DNA of 64,000 nt from Manis javanica. Lineage: Eukaryota; Chordata; Mammalia; Pholidota; Manidae. The position numbers were made by a program, and so were the translations under genes. Below are positions 31,301 to 42,248 of the stretch, one piece after another. The notes beneath the pieces were generated by a model. The model made no database searches. It was not told the origin of the DNA and was given only the letters and a program-made list of their open reading frames with translations. Positions within the stretch are counted from its first letter, which is position 1; each line of letters starts with the position of its first letter. The stretch lies in contig NC_133170.1 in the NCBI RefSeq assembly GCF_040802235.1, positions 8,199,001 through 8,263,000 on the forward strand. Direction: 5' to 3'.

Positions 31301-32176
31301 GTTGGGGCTTTGTGTTGTTGTTGTCATTTGTTTTCGTATATTGCTGGATCTCCAATTTGATTTGGTCATTGATCCATTGATTATTTAGGAGCATGTTGTC
31401 AAGCCTCCATGTGTTTGTGAGCCTTTTTGCTTTCTTTGTACAATTTATTTCTAGTTTTATGCCTTTGTGGTCTGAAAAATTGGTTGGTAGGATTTCAATC
31501 TTTTGGAATTTACTGAGGCTCTTTTTGTGGCCTAGTATGTGGTCTATTCTGGAGAATGTTCCATGTGCACTTGAGAAGAATGTGTATCCTGTTGCTTTTG
31601 GATGTAGAGTTCTACAGATGTCTATTAGGTCCATTTGTTCTAGTGTGTTGTTCAGTGCCTCTGTGTCCTAATTTATTTTCTGTCTGGTGGATCTGTCCTT
31701 TGGAGTGAGTGGTGTGTTGAAGTCTCCCAGAATGAATGCATTGCATTCTATTTCCTCCTTTAATTCTGTTAGTATTTGTTTCACATATGCTGGTGCTCCT
31801 GTATTGGGTGCATATATATTTATAATGGTTATATCCTCTTGTTGAACTGAGCCTTTTATCATTATGTAATGTCCTTCTTTATCTTTTGTTACTTTATTTT
31901 GAAGTCTATTTTGTCTGATACTAGTATTGCAACACCTGCTTTTTTCTCTCTGTTGTTCACATGAAATATCTTTTTCCATCCCTTGACTTTAAGTCTGTGC
32001 ATGTCTTTGGGTTTGAGGTGAGTCTCTTGTAAGCAGCATATGGATGGATCTTGCTTTTTTATCCATTCTATTACTCTGTGTCTTTTGATTGATGCATTCA
32101 GTCCATTTACATTTAGTGTGATTATTGAAAGGTATGTACTTATTGCCATTGCAGGCTTTAAGTTTGTGGTTACCAA
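28371..32176 (-). pseudogene. L1 ORF2 remnant (endonuclease-reverse transcriptase), broken
   Basis: L1 ORF2 protein nicks target DNA with an APE-type endonuclease and primes reverse transcription of L1 RNA. The endonuclease start is readable at 32176-31889 (contains 'TLNVNGLN' and 'CCLQETHLK') and continues with 'GDFNTPLTPKDRSTRQK' in another frame (31979-31668). The longest open piece, 359 codons (31634-30555), carries '[18 protein letters not shown]' and '[15 protein letters not shown]'. The polymerase core '[12 protein letters not shown]' with the catalytic FADD is intact at 30325-30026, as is '[20 protein letters not shown]'. The C-terminal cysteine region '[18 protein letters not shown]' lies at 28904-28398. 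Breaks: frameshifts near 31890, 30555, 30350, 30030 and 29510, a stop after RQKIN (about 31667), a stop near 30430, and many stops at 28905-29511. Confidence 0.95.
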
Positions 32177-32344
32177 AGGTTCAAGGTTAGCTTCTTTACT
32201 GTCTTACTGTCTAACTTAACTCGCTTATTGAGCTATTATAAACACGGTCTGATGATTCTTTATTTCTCTCCCTTCTTATTCCTCCTCCTCCATTCTTCAT
32301 ATATTGGGTATTTTGTTCTTTGTTCTTTTTAGGAGTGCTCCCAT

Positions 32345-33206
32345 CTAGAGCAGTCCCTGTAAGATGCCCCGTAGAGGCGGTTTGTGGGAGGCAAATTCCC
32401 TCAACTTTTGCTTGTCTGGGAATTGTTTAATCCCTCCTTTATATTTAAAGGATAATCTTGCTGGATACAGTATTCTTGGTTCAAGGCCCTTCTATTTCAT
32501 TGCATTAAGTATATCATGCCATTCTCTTCTGGCCTGTAGGGTTTCTCTTGAGAAGTCTGATGATAGCCTGATGGGTTTTCCTTTGTAGGTGACCTTTTTT
32601 TTCTCTCTGGCTGCCTTTAATACTCTGTCCTTGTCTTTGATCTTTGCCATTTTAATTATTATGTGTCTTGGTGTTGCCCTCCTTGGATCCCTTGTCATGG
32701 GAGTTCTGTGTATCTCTGTGGTCTGAGTGGCCATTTCCTCCTCTAGTTTGGGGAAGTTTTCAGCAATTATTTCTTCAAAGACACTTTCTATCCCTTTTTC
32801 TCTCTCTTCTTCTTCTTCTGGTACCCCTATAATACGGATATTGTTCCATTTAGATTGGTCACACAGTTCTCTTAATATTCTTTCATTCCTGGAGATCCTT
32901 TTATCTCTCTCTGCATCAGCTTCTCTGTGTTCCTGTTCTCTGTTTTCTAGTCCATTAATGGTCTCTTGCATCTTATCCATTCTGTTTTGAAGTCCTTCCA
33001 GAGCTTGTTTTATTTCTGTATTCTCCCTCCTTAGTTCTTGATATTTCTCTGCAAGTCCATCAGCATGGTTATGAGTTTTGTTTTGAATTCTTTTACAGGA
33101 AGATTGGTTAAATCTATCTCCCCAGGTTCCTTCTCAGGGGAAGATGTAGATGTTGAAGATGTCTGGGTTAGTCTTGTCTGGATCAAATTTTTTTGCCTTT
33201 TCATGT
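32345..33206 (-). pseudogene. L1 ORF1 remnant (RNA-binding chaperone), broken
   Basis: ORF1 protein is a trimeric coiled-coil RNA chaperone that packages L1 RNA. The likely start is an ATG at 33206 ('MKRQKN', then 'EKEPGEIDLTNLPVKEFKTK'). The coiled coil and RRM are readable in a 162-codon open stretch at 32980-32492, including 'NIRIIGVPEEEEEREKGIE' (RRM RNP region) and 'RRATPRHIIIKMAKIKDKDR'. After 'DILNAMK' a TAG replaces the usual tyrosine codon. The C-terminal domain then continues in the same frame to a TAG at 32345-32347. The length is not a multiple of three, so at least one frameshift lies between 32980 and 33206. Confidence 0.9.
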
Positions 33207-34019
33207 TGATAGATGCAATGGTTAGCTATTGACTAGTCTGTCAGCTGGGAGAGCCAAGCCTTTCCACTTGGCTTCTGGCCTTCCTTTACTGGGACAACTG
33301 CGACCCCTAGTGGCTTGTGTTGGGCAATTGTGTGTAGACTTGGTCTCTGTATCTTGCCCGGCCGGTATGGAGGAAGCTCCCTTGCTGTGGGCATGGCCAG
33401 CCTCAGGCTGCTGCTCTGCTATGGTGGGGCCCTGGAGGGGTAATGGACGGGGGGCTGTTTGGCTGTTTACCTCCATGAGGGGTCTCAGAGCTGTTGCCCA
33501 CGGGTTAGTGCACCCGGAGTTCCCTGGAATTTCCAGCTGGTGGACTGTGACCTGGGATGCTTCCATCCAGCTGTGGGGTCCCTGTCCCTTTAAGACTTTC
33601 AAAAAGCACTCGCTTTTCTTTGTCCCAGGGGCGCCGGCTGCAGGACCCGCTCACAGGTCTTACTGTCCTGCTTCTCTAGTTTCCAGCCCCCCATGCATGC
33701 ACTGTGTCTGCGCTCTGGTGTGGATGGCTGGGGCTGGGTGTTCAGCAGTCCTGGGCTCCCTCTCCCTCCCTGCTCTGACTCCTCTCCTCCCGCCGTGAGC
33801 TGGGGTGAGGGGTGCTCGGGTTCTGCTGGGCTGCGGCTTGTATCTTACCCCTTTCACCAGGCGCTGGGCTCTCGTATGTGTGGATGTAGTCTGGCTGTTG
33901 TCCTGTGTCTTCTGGTCTCTCTTTTAGGGATATTTGTATTTGTTGTATTTTCAAAAATATATGTTTTTGGGAGGAGATTTCCACTGTCCTACTCACACTG
34001 CCATCTTGGCTCTGCCCCT
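33207..34019 (-). promoter_or_regulatory. L1 5' UTR / internal promoter region
   Basis: The 813 bp 5' of ORF1 is GC-richer than its surroundings and begins with AGGGGCAGAGCCAAGATGG. In L1s this region holds the sense RNA polymerase II promoter, with a YY1 site (CAAGATGG) near +10. Open frames of 96-189 codons on either strand here reflect GC content. Activity is inferred from family knowledge only. Confidence 0.75.
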
Positions 34020-34150
34020 CTTTTCTAAGCATTTTTCATTATTCTCTCAGTTAATCTTCACAATCTCATACAGTAGAGACTTTAAAGTTTTATACATGTG
34101 GTAACTGAAGTATGGAAATATTAGATAATTTGCCTAAGTTCATGCAGAGG

Positions 34151-35794
34151 AAAAATAAGAGGTAAAAGGTAACAAGAAGTAAAAAAAAAAAACAAAAAAC
34201 AAAGGTAATAAGAGTGAAGGTAGGTACAGTGTTCAGAAAAGTCTCAGTGTATGCTTTATTTTTTACTCCGATGTCTCATATTAAAGGAACAGATGAAACA
34301 GTATGTAAAAAGTTCCATACCTAGATCTGTCTGAGATCTGAAATTGTGTTTTTGTTCACTACCATGTAAATATAGTTTAATAGGAAAGATTAGTCTGGGA
34401 GTTCAGAGATGTGCCTTTTTATTCCTGTATAGCCACCAATACTTAAAATTTATTATTTATCCTGTGCTGGAGTTTTCTTCAGTTGTCACATGGTTACCTG
34501 CTCTTCATTTAACCACAGGGTTCTTACAAGGTTAAAACGAATATGGTTTGAGAAAGCTGAAAGTCCTGTTTAAGTGATTAGCACTATTAATCATTCTTTT
34601 CCATCACTGAATTTATTATGCATCTGCTATATGACCTGACACTATTTACTGTGTACGATCATCTTTCCTATAATCAAGATAGTCCTTAAACCAAAAATGT
34701 TATTATGACCCTCAGGGTTAATGCAATATTTTCAGAGATGACCCAGTGAAAGAATGCTTAAACCCCTGAGAATGCATAAATGTTTTATTTTCCTCTCTTT
34801 TAATATTAAAGAAGCCATTGAATGTTCTGGACAAATGCTCCTTTGGGGTGAGGTTCATAGCCTCATTGGTTCAGTTTCTCTTCTCTTGGAAACTACGTGA
34901 TGGTTTGTGTAACCAGAATCCTCAGAACACTTGTTCATGTTGTAGGAACAACACCAAGCGCAGCTGTCGGTCAAATTCCTATTTGTCTTCCAACCCAATT
35001 TAGCTGCCACAAGAATGGTCAGGCTCCTTTCAGACGGAAACATGGACGATCTCCATGCAAATGCTACAGAAGGATATTGCCTCTGTTCCCTTCTCCACAG
35101 GGAAGAAGAGGAAGAAATCACCTCAGTGGGGAGAGAAGCGGTGGCTGGCAGGAAATCAAACTGAAGCTGAAACACAAGGGGACTGTGAACTCTGAAGGAC
35201 AGAGACTGGATTTTTATTTTTTTATTCCCAGGACTAGAAAGGCACATTGTAAGCATTTTAGTAAATGATTTTAGAGGAAAAAATAAGCAGACATTTAGCC
35301 TAAGAAAACTCTTTCCTTGCCCTCAATAATGGGAATAATTGTGAAGTTGAAGTTAGAAAATCGGGATTCAGTTCTGATTTCTTCCCCTTATAATCGGTGC
35401 ATTTATTGATTATCTTATTTATCTTCAACCTAAAACTTCTCATCTGTGAAATGGAGATGAAAGTAGCCTCCATAGGAATGACATAGCAATCTTTCTCACA
35501 GGCAGATCTGACCAAGACACTCTTGCTTTGCAATCTTAAGGTCTCCAGGTTCAAGTTTAGGTTCCCCAGTAAATGACAAAAACCCCTTCATGATCTGACC
35601 CTTGGCTTTATCTTGGACAAACCCTTAACGCTGCAAAGTGAGGTGAGCGAGGGATTTATAAGCCGTAAAAGCTGGCTGGAAGAACCGTCATGAATATACA
35701 AGACAGAACAGTTCTTATAGTACCAGGTCAGGGAGAGAGCTCCAGACATTATGAATGCATCCTCTGCAAATAACAGATAATCTTACTAAAGTGA
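34151..35794. other. unrecognised sequence, no gene
   Basis: A short A-run at 34181-34200. A weak MIR-like piece at about 35350-35490 ('CTTCTCATCTGTGAAATGGAGATGA'). Long opposing open frames at 34855-35268 (133 codons minus, 123 codons plus) are discussed under findings; neither resembles a family I know. Confidence 0.4.
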
Positions 35795-36245
35795 TCGAAA
35801 CAGATGGGAAGGAATAGCAAGTGCAAAAGCCCCGGAACAGGAAGCAGGGTGACATGTTCTAGGAAGCAAAGCAAACAGGGAGGGACACAGATCAATGGTG
35901 GAGAAGAAGGCAAGGCTCAGAGCAAGTCACCTGCAGCTCCCAGCGCTCCCAATTCCCACTTTGAATGCTCTGCTACATGCAACGGGATAAGGTTAAAACG
36001 TTTTTAAGCAGGTTAGATTAAATATGAGGTGAGACACAGGAAAGAACCAGGAGTTTGGCTTCACAACCAGTTGAATGGTGGGGACATTTATTTTACTACA
36101 TGGGAAAGGTGGAGAGAAATGGATTCTGGGTGGTTGTGGGGGCAAAAGGTAGGAAATAAAGAGTTTCATTTAGGCACGTTAGAGATGCCTATTAGACCTC
36201 ACCGTAGGTACGTTTAGTAAATATTAACTAGGTCTTGTGGTTTGA
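35795..36245 (+). repeat. old high-copy interspersed repeat, with internal deletion
   Basis: 'GGAATAGCAAGTGCAAAAGCCCCGGAACAGGAAGCAGGGTGACATGTTCTAGGAAGC' and 'GTTAGAGATGCCTATTAGACC' match distant parts of one abundant mammalian repeat (usual text 'CAAGTGCAAAGGCCCTGAGGC' and 'GAGATGCCTATTAGACATCC'). I cannot name the family. Other pieces lie at 37435-37960 and 45960-46455. Confidence 0.6.
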
Positions 36246-36464
36246 GTTTTAGGAGTGATAAGTAGGCTGGAGAAAGCCCTTACTAGGTGCTTCCCTACAA
36301 TGTTTACCACGGAGGATTTCCAACCCTTGTCCTGGAGTGGCAGGATCCCCAGGAAACAAACTAAGGGAAACATCAAGGGGGTGGAGCTTGTTTATTTGCC
36401 TGTCTTTAAATTTGTTTTTTGAGCATGGATTCCATGTGCGATTTCATTTCTAAAAATGTTTGAA

Positions 36465-36600
36465 AGTTATAATAATAGTTGGCATGTACATAGTGCTTAC
36501 TATATGCCAGACTGTTCAAGTTCACAGTCCAATTACACAAATCATAATATTTTGTGCACAGGTCTACCCTCTGTCTATCCCTCACCGACCAGAGATAGTG
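36465..36600 (-). repeat. MIR SINE, antisense, partial
   Basis: 'ATAATAGTTGGCATGTACATAGTGCTTACTATATGCCAGACTGTTC' is the antisense MIR 3' end, followed by 'CCAATTACACAAATCATAATA'. Confidence 0.65.
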
Positions 36601-36714
36601 AGGGCCACAAAGCGCAGCAATGCACCTCCCTCTTTAGTCGAACTAATGGTCTAGAAATAAATATAGACACAGAAGTAACTATAATCCAATAAAACAGTTG
36701 CTATAAAGAACTGG

Positions 36715-36945
36715 CATTTCACAGATTCTTGAGTCAGACTACTTAGGTTCAAATCATGGCCCTGCCACTTGTTTCCTGAAGTTGGAGAAATTGTTTAGCC
36801 TTCCTTTGCCTGAGTTTGTGCATTTGTAATATGCAGATAAGATTACCTATTCATAATGCTATTGTAAGGATTAAACAAGACATAACACACTTGGAACAGC
36901 AACTGACACATAGTATGTATTTGACAAAGGTTTGTTATTATTATT
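36715..36945 (+). repeat. MIR SINE, sense
   Basis: 'TTGAGTCAGACTACTTAGGTTCAAATCATGGCCCTGCCACTTG', 'GCCTGAGTTTGTGCATTTGTAATATGCAGATAAGATTACCTA', 'GTAAGGATTAAACAAGA' and a TTATTATTATTA tail are a near-complete MIR. Confidence 0.9.
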
Positions 36946-37434
36946 ACATTACCTTTATTATAGAAACATATTCTAATGTGTTCCAATGATTATATCTTGT
37001 ATTTCTAGCACCTGTAACTATGAATGGCATTGTATGTTTTTTGAATGAATGGCTCAGTTAATGGATAGACTGCACCCCTTGAATCATTCATTAATGTAAT
37101 AACTATTGTTGTGTGTCTATGATGTTCTCTAGGTGTGTTAGTTTCTAGGGTTTTATTGGTGGACCACATAGATAGTCTCATTGGGATGGCGCATGGATGG
37201 TGCAATTACGACCAACAGATAATGATAAATGATATGGTAAGGGAAGTAAAGACTGCTATTAGAATAGAGGAAAGATCCCTTCTCATATTTGAGAGGCTTA
37301 AATGTTACCTGACTCAATATTGGCAGCTAACTGGGTGAGGGCGTCAAGAAAAAAGAGAATATAAGACTGGATGTCTAAAGAGAAAACAGAAAGTTGTGGA
37401 AGCCAGGGTGATGAAGGCCTGCTGGCATGATTAT
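36946..37434. other. unrecognised sequence
   Basis: AT-rich, no gene. 'GTGTGTCTATGATGTTCTCTAGGTGTGTTAG' and neighbours match nothing I know. Confidence 0.4.
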
Positions 37435-38000
37435 TTAAGGGAGCAAAAGGGGAGGGGGTCAGATCATGCGAGAGCTTGTGATCATTTTAGTTAGCTTGGA
37501 TTTCATTCGTGGAGCGATGGCTAGTGACTGAAGGTCTTAATTGAAGAGCAACGTGACCGGAGTTGTGTGTTAACAATATCGTTCTGGCTTTGCTGTGCAG
37601 AATAAATTGGACAAGGCCAAACTGAATGCAGAGAGACCAATTTGGAGGCTGTTGTCGAAGTCTAGGGAACAACCAGAGACTGGACTAAGGGGGTAGAGAG
37701 GAGAATGAGGAAATGAGGGCTGGGGCCAAACCATCAAGGCCTGGGGATAGACTGGAAATGGGGGGTCGGGGAGGAGGGGGCAAGGCCAGGGTGTTGTTTC
37801 AGTCTCTGAAAGACAACTGAACAGGAAGTGCTCCTGGGCGTGAGGATGCCGTGAGGATGACACACTGGAGGCTAGAGTCGGGGGTGATGAGTTTAGGTTG
37901 GATACATTCAGTTTCAGTTGCTTATGACATTCAAAAAGAAAAAGCAGCGAGAGGAATTCACTCAGGAGTGTGGGTTTTGCCGGACAGTAATTAAATCACT
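37435..38000 (+). repeat. old high-copy interspersed repeat, same family as 35795-36245
   Basis: 'GGGTCAGATCATGCGAGAGCTTGTGATCATTTTAGTTAGCTTGGATTTCATTC', 'AGAGCAACGTGACCGGAG', 'CGTTCTGGCTTTGCTGTGCAGAATAAATTGGAC' and 'AGAGAGACCAATTTGGAGGCTGTTGTCGAAGTCTAGG' fall in the order of the consensus I recall. The right edge is unclear; related sequence may run to about 38250. Confidence 0.65.
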
Positions 38001-40598
38001 AAGCAGCAAGATGACTGGGATATGCCAGGATTTAGTGGAACTGATGGCTTATGGACTCTAGCTGGATAGCAAAAGAATAAAAGAGAAAGTCTCAATAAAC
38101 AGGGAGAAAGTAGATGAGTGAAAAATGGAGGTAATGTCAAAGTGTAGGCACAGTGACTGTAAGTAGGAAGAATGGAAAAACACAAGTTATGGTTACATAT
38201 TGGACTTGATGGTTTCAGGGATGGCCCCCGTCCAGAGCGATGACAAGGACCACATTACAGTCATGAGAGTGGGAAACAGAAATGGAGTAAATGCAAAAGT
38301 CAACAGTGATGAGAAAAATCAAGAAACCAATGACTCGGGGTAGTATATGTGTCGATATGAGTACATTTCATATCATTCAAAACGGTGGCAGAGCTTGGAA
38401 TGGAGAAAAAGACTTAAAAATGGGAACCCTTTGTTCAAAATGGCAAAGCACCTGTAATGTTAGTGGATGACACCAGGCAGGGGTATTGGAAGAAGGATAA
38501 CAGACAGCTGTCTGGGCTTTAGACGTTCAATGTGTCTATGCAGATGCTTAGACACATCCTGAATTTAAAATAACCTTTTGGAAAGAATCTGGGCAGGACA
38601 GATAATGAACCTGAACAACTCATCTCACCAGGGGGCTGTATTCCCAGAAACTGAGTGGAACAGACTCTTTATTATCAGCACCAGCTGGTAGGTTCCACCT
38701 GGTAGCCTCACCTGCCCCATGCAGTTCATTTCTTCCCTGGATTTCAGAAATTGGCACCTAAGGTAGGTAAGTGAGTATAAGAAAACAGGAAATGCCTAAG
38801 AAGAATTTATTCATTCTGAAAGGCTATTTTTAGGACTAGGATTTTTTATTTTTTAAGAAAAAAATGGTTCAAGTCTATTACACCCCCCCGACCTCCCTCC
38901 CTACCCCAAATCCAGGTGGAAGGAAATGCAAAACAAATCTGTAAAAAGAAGTGGAAATTGTCCACCCCTTTGGTGTGCTCCAGCACAGACATGGGAGATG
39001 TGGAAAAAAGCCACAAGGCAACATTTCATAGGATTGTAGAATTTTTGAGCTGGAAGGCTCCCAGATCAAATGGACCAGTGCTTTGTGTTAAATGCGGATG
39101 TCCTGAAGAGGCCAACAGAAAGGATGGCAATCAGGCTGGAACACTGCTGGTTTGGAAAGTCATTGCATTTTTCTCACAAAATGACCTTATTCAGTGTCAT
39201 TGAAAAAAAAGTGATTATTCTAAGTATTTAGACAGGAATCTTAGATAAATTTCATGGTGGAAATGTAACTCTAATCAGAATTTTAACAAAAATTTTATTG
39301 CTTTTAAGACTTTGTTCACTTAATAGTTCATATATTTATTTATTATATAATCTTGACTCTGAAACTTTGAAGGAGCACCGTAGCTCCGTGGGATGACAGG
39401 TGCTCTTAAATGCAAAACCATTTCCCTGTTAATGCAACTAGCAAATCAGAAATCATGCTAATTGGGAAGTTCAATATGATGTATCCCATTAATGTGATAA
39501 CTGACTACTTTTCTCACAGTAATTACACAATAGTCCAGATTTTCTTTCTTTTACTTAAATGCTTCAGTGACCTATCCCTAAAGTGTACCTCACAAAATAA
39601 ATTAGAGAGAAGAAGGGGACATGTCCTGGTTACTGACAATTACTATAGGAAGTGAGGCAAATGGGACACCCTGTTTTCTTCGCTATCTGATAACAGGGTG
39701 TAATTTGCTTAATTATATCTCCAAACATATCTCACTTTGGTTTTGTTCTGGTATCCTAAGACATTTTCTTTCTAATTTTTTAGCAGGACTCTTTATTCAT
39801 ATGAATTACTAACTATGTAAAGGAGATAAAAGGCAAAGTTCCAGTTGAAAGAGTGATGGCATACAGCCCATGTCTCAGGCCACATACGTTTCCATTCTCT
39901 CCAGCTCCTCCAACATAGGGCACCAGTCCCATAAGGGGATCTATAAAAAGCCTAGGCAAATAAACATTCCTAGACAAGACAGTTTTCTATTTACAACACA
40001 CACATATCCCACGAGTATTCACACACAGATGCATATACACAAAATATGCATATATAATAAAAAATATACGTATGTTTAAAAGAAACCCTTAAGCATACAA
40101 TGAGACCTGGCTACTTAGAAAAAGTTAGCAATGTAGAATCCAAATAGAAAATATTCTCATGCCTTTGGAAACATTAATGGGGAATGGATTTCAATAGTTT
40201 ACAAGGGTTTATGGTACACCTCATGGTCTGGTTTATACCAATCGACACAGGCTTCTTTGACCAAGAGCTGGATTTTATTTATGTTCTGGTTGGAACCTTT
40301 GACTGCTATCATCAGACACCCACACAATTTGCTTAGCTTATAAAACCAAACCAAACCAGCAGAGTGAAGAAGGTAGCACGTTGCAGCCTCCTTTGTGGAC
40401 TGTGGTTAGTGTAACAGGATCTTGAACAAAAGAGTAACGAAACCACACGGTTTGGACCGGGAACACTTTAAAGCAGTGGCTGCTTTCAAACCGAAAGGGC
40501 TTATTAAGGCAAATTGAGCATATGGTTACTTAGTGTCCTAAGATGACTTGGGTGAAGACTGGACCCACAGGGAAGGTGAAGGGCACTTACAAGAAAGA
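38001..40598. other. long stretch without recognised genes
   Basis: A weak MIR3-like piece at about 39025-39110 ('GGATTGTAGAATTTTTGAGCTGGAAGG'). A C-run at 38881-38889. CACA- and TATA-rich sequence at about 39995-40075. Open frames up to 95 codons show no domain. Confidence 0.4.
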
Positions 40599-40599
40599 T

Positions 40600-40740
40600 A
40601 CTATCTTTGGCTAACACCCACTGTGTGTCAGAGGCTTTATATCCCCTTTTTATCCATATGACAAAGTAGGTTGTCTCTTGTTCACAAAAAGGGACACTAC
40701 AGTTAGGAGAGGTTGATTCATGTGTCCGAGACTACACAAT
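40600..40740 (-). repeat. MIR SINE, antisense, partial
   Basis: 'AACACCCACTGTGTGTCAGAGGCTTTATATCC' and 'AAAGGGACACTACAGTTAGGAGAGGTTGATTCATGTGTCCGAGACTACACAATC' read as an antisense MIR core and 5' part. Confidence 0.65.
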
Positions 40741-40744
40741 CTGC

Positions 40745-41195
40745 ATTTGTTCTACCATATCACACTATCTCCTTGCTCTTCCAAGGAACTAGCCAACCGT
40801 GCTCCTACTGCAAGGCTTTGCTATTGGCAATTATTCCTCGTACCTATAATTCCCTTTCAACAGATATCCTCGTATTTCACTCTCTTATTTCACACAGGTC
40901 TTTGCTCGAGGGTATCTTCTTTAACCACTTTCATGAGATATTAACTTGCTGTCATTCTCTGTTCACTTTTTCTGCCTTTTTCCACAGCATATATCACTAC
41001 CTGCCATTATATTATATGAGCACTTATTCATGGGATTATCATTTGTCTTTTGCACTGTAACATAAACTCCACTACAACAGTGACCTTGTTTGTACAGTCA
41101 CAGTCTAATGCTCTAGTCTCAACACCTGACACAGAATGTGTCTGGCACATAGTAGATGATCAGTAAGTATTTGATGAATGAATGAATGAATGCAT
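40745..41195 (+). repeat. L2 LINE 3' part, sense
   Basis: A long L2 3' sequence: 'TTATTCCTCGTACCTATAATTCCCTTTC', 'GTAACATAAACTCCACTACAACAGTGACCTTG', 'CAACACCTGACACAGAATGTGTCTGGCACATAGTAGATGATCAGTAAGTATTTGATGAATGAATGAATGAATG'. The 3' end, including the GAAT tail (about 41177-41193), is intact. Confidence 0.85.
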
Positions 41196-41555
41196 ACCAA
41201 GAATATAAAATAATAATTGAATTTAAAAAAACTAAATAAGCAGAAGAGTTAGAAATTTTGGTATAACTTTAGTTCTTTGGGAACTTAACATGTTAACCTT
41301 TTCTTATGTTAGTCCTTCATTAAAGTCCTATGTGAGTCACATCATCTGACAATATACAAGAAGAACTTTTCTCCATTGCCAGGTATTCCCAATGGAAAGA
41401 TCATTAAATATTTTGATCCAATTCCAGGGATAGATATAAGCAAGTTATAAGGTTCTAAGTTACAAGGTTATAAGATATAAACAAGTTGTAAGTCATAAGG
41501 ATATAAGGCTTAAGACAACAATGTTATCCTTGAATTCCATAATTTTTATACTTTG
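41196..41555. repeat. AT-rich sequence with degenerate ATAAG repeats
   Basis: At about 41430-41515 the motif ATAAGNNAAGTTATAAGG recurs in diverged form three to four times, with spacing near 20-40 bp. The rest is ordinary AT-rich sequence. Confidence 0.6.
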
Positions 41556-42248
41556 TTTTTACACAGATAATTTTAGCGACCCTGAATACTGTAAGTGTAG
41601 CCTAGGCTAAAAATCCATAGGGTATTTTGGGAAAGACACATATTGGGTTCACCTGCAATCAGAACATTAAGGGGTATTTTCTTCCAGCAGCACTGTTCCA
41701 CGTAATTTCGTTTCCATTGGTACTGCTAAAAGTTGCTGTTGAAAATGTTCTGTCCACCAGTAATTCAAGACAGTTATGCTAGATTAAATTGCTTCACACT
41801 AGTTTATTTACGGGTTCCTTTTTCAGTCCTCAGGAGATTTTATGTATTTCTCATATGCTTCTTCCCTCAGTAGTCATCTAGTTCTGAAGGGTGACTCCAT
41901 GTCATCCTGATCAGCCGACCATCGTCATAACCAGATTTGTTGACAAGTCCTGGATTTCCTGCAGGAGCTTCACCCACTGCAGTTACTTCTGACAGAGAAG
42001 CGTTCACCAGCAGCTTTCACACTTTGCAAAGCACCACACTCATCTCGTTTGTTCAGTGTCACAACTTCGGGCAGTAAACGCCATCTCTCAAAGCTTCCTG
42101 GGTGAAAGTGCTGATTCCCGCTCTGCTCCCGTACTGTCTTGCATTGCTACCCATTCATGTTTGCCTGTGAATTTACGTGTGGGGAACACAGCCAGGCCCT
42201 AGTGATGAGACCAGAGGGCACCGGCCCTCAGCCCCCAGGGCCTTGGGG
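41556..42248 (-). pseudogene. GCSH: GCSH processed pseudogene (glycine cleavage system H protein)
   Basis: GCSH is the lipoyl-carrying H protein of the mitochondrial glycine cleavage complex. The minus strand matches it along almost the whole mature protein with all exon junctions closed, so it is a retrocopy. 'RKFTGKHEWV' at about 42177-42148 matches the mature N-terminus. '[12 protein letters not shown]' (about 42033-41998) keeps the lipoyl-lysine context SVKAA. '[20 protein letters not shown]' and 'PSELDDY' follow at about 41965-41875. The last codons ('EEAYEKYIKS.ED', stop at 41823-41825) lie in a shifted frame. The 3' UTR start, with 'AAATAAACTAGTGTGAA', follows. At least two frameshifts and internal stops (after the lipoyl region, and TGA after DDY) make it non-functional. 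The targeting-peptide region is decayed. No clear poly(A) tail or target duplication is visible; the 3' limit is approximate. Confidence 0.92.

Larger units (their letters stand above)
28065..34019 (-). mobile_element. essentially full-length LINE-1 with disrupted ORFs
   Basis: The 5955-bp insert is flanked by perfect 17-bp direct repeats CTTTTCTAAGCATTTTT (28048-28064 and 34020-34036), a target-site duplication. On the minus strand it starts AGGGGCAGAGCCAAGATGG (the L1 5' end, including the YY1-like CAAGATGG), has a GC-rich 5' UTR to about 33207, then ORF1, ORF2 and a G-rich 3' UTR ending 'GTAGATTAATGATACCAAAA' and an A-rich tail. The intact target duplication and moderate divergence argue for a fairly young insertion. 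Several frameshifts and stops mean it is no longer autonomous. The 3' UTR lacks about 60 bp present in the truncated copy at 50432-50863. Confidence 0.95.
28003..34150 (-). repeat. MIR SINE, antisense, split by the full-length L1
   Basis: 'CTGCCATTTATTGAGAACCATGTATATGATAGGCACTTTTCTAAGCATTTTT' lies left of the L1. 'CTTTTCTAAGCATTTTTCATTATTCTCTCAGTTAATCTTCACAA...GTGGTAACTGAAGTATGG...AATTTGCCTAAGTTCATGCAGAGG' lies right of it. Together they read as an antisense MIR. The MIR parts occupy only about 28003-28064 and 34020-34150; the L1 lies between. Confidence 0.8.

Noticed and set aside
33222..33602. 126-codon minus frame upstream of L1 ORF1
   Set aside because: It sits in the GC-rich L1 5' UTR, overlaps a longer plus frame and has no known domain; not a genuine ORF0 by position or motif.
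28398..33798. Many plus-strand open frames of 60-189 codons across the antisense L1
   Set aside because: They are antisense shadows of L1 ORF1, ORF2 and the GC-rich 5' UTR.
41177..41193. GAAT tandem repeat as a microsatellite
   Set aside because: It is the normal 3' tail of the L2 element at 40745-41195.
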